Shown here: piece by piece, positions 22,680-22,721 of the stretch
Layout of the letters: every line of letters begins with the position of its first letter
How positions within the stretch are numbered: position 1 is the first letter of the stretch
Assembly (NCBI GenBank): GCA_036720245.1
Contig: DAIMNI010000033.1
Span: forward strand, 1 to 22,721
Origin: JAAZMA01 sp036720245
GTDB lineage: Bacteria > Bacillota > Clostridia > Tissierellales > Tepidimicrobiaceae
Direction of reading: 5' to 3'
Length of the DNA: 22,721 bases
Notes under the pieces: model-generated
The model's input: the letters and a program-made list of their open reading frames with translations, nothing else
Databases searched by the model: none
What the model was told of the DNA's origin: nothing
Made by a program: the position numbers and the translations under genes

Positions 22680-22721
22680 AACTAAATTAGACCCCTTTTT
22701 GCATTGCAGTCTAATTTAGTT
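22680..22721. repeat. Inverted repeat at the right edge
   Basis: Arms of 13 bp (22680-22692 and 22709-22721) enclose 16 bases containing TGCATTGCA. The structure reaches the window edge and may continue. It could be a terminator for a gene beyond the edge, an operator region, or an insertion-sequence end; I cannot decide. Confidence 0.6.

Overview
The window is AT-rich, with dense short intergenic regions, strong AGGAGG-type ribosome binding sites and occasional TTG starts. Together with PRD regulators, CvfB, DUF4153/DUF4349 proteins and clostridial-type insertion sequence remnants, this suggests a low-GC anaerobic Firmicute (Clostridia/Tissierellia). That placement is inference from gene content and composition, not from a marker gene. 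A run of 17 N at 231-247 shows the source is a draft assembly.

Region 1 (1-11 kb) is mostly housekeeping. It holds a partial PRD/HTH regulator running off the left edge, a HAD phosphatase/mutase, a signal peptidase I plus MsrA pair, a DUF4153 membrane protein, a MATE exporter, a cvfB-nfeD-SPFH cluster, a broken L-cysteine desulfidase gene, and a DUF4349 lipoprotein. Three kinds of small repeat sit in the gaps: two GTCATYCTGARCG-type palindromes, two GGGGGACAGTCCCCC palindromes flanking the DUF4349 gene, and a four-unit 7-bp repeat in front of nfeD.

Region 2 (11-19.8 kb) is the most interesting part. One minus-strand operon from a clear promoter at about 19.8 kb encodes a branched-chain-amino-acid-type (HAAT) ABC importer: lipoprotein binding protein, two permeases and two ATPases. 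It continues into an IolC-type PfkB kinase, a class II aldolase and a CoA-acylating aldehyde dehydrogenase. This predicts uptake of an unknown compound, phosphorylation, aldol cleavage to a triose phosphate plus an aldehyde, and capture of the aldehyde as an acyl-CoA. The usual inositol genes (iolG, E, D, B, A) are absent from the window, and the aldolase differs from IolJ near a metal ligand, so the substrate is probably not simply myo-inositol.

Region 3 (19.8-22.7 kb) holds a decayed IS4-like transposase, a zinc-dependent polyol/sugar-acid type dehydrogenase on the plus strand, and a DeoR-family regulator facing it across a shared bidirectional terminator. The dehydrogenase could supply the ketone substrate for the kinase, and the DeoR protein could control the whole set; both are inferences from proximity. 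The operon is bracketed by an IS256 fragment at about 11 kb and the IS4 remnant at about 20.2 kb, consistent with acquisition or rearrangement.
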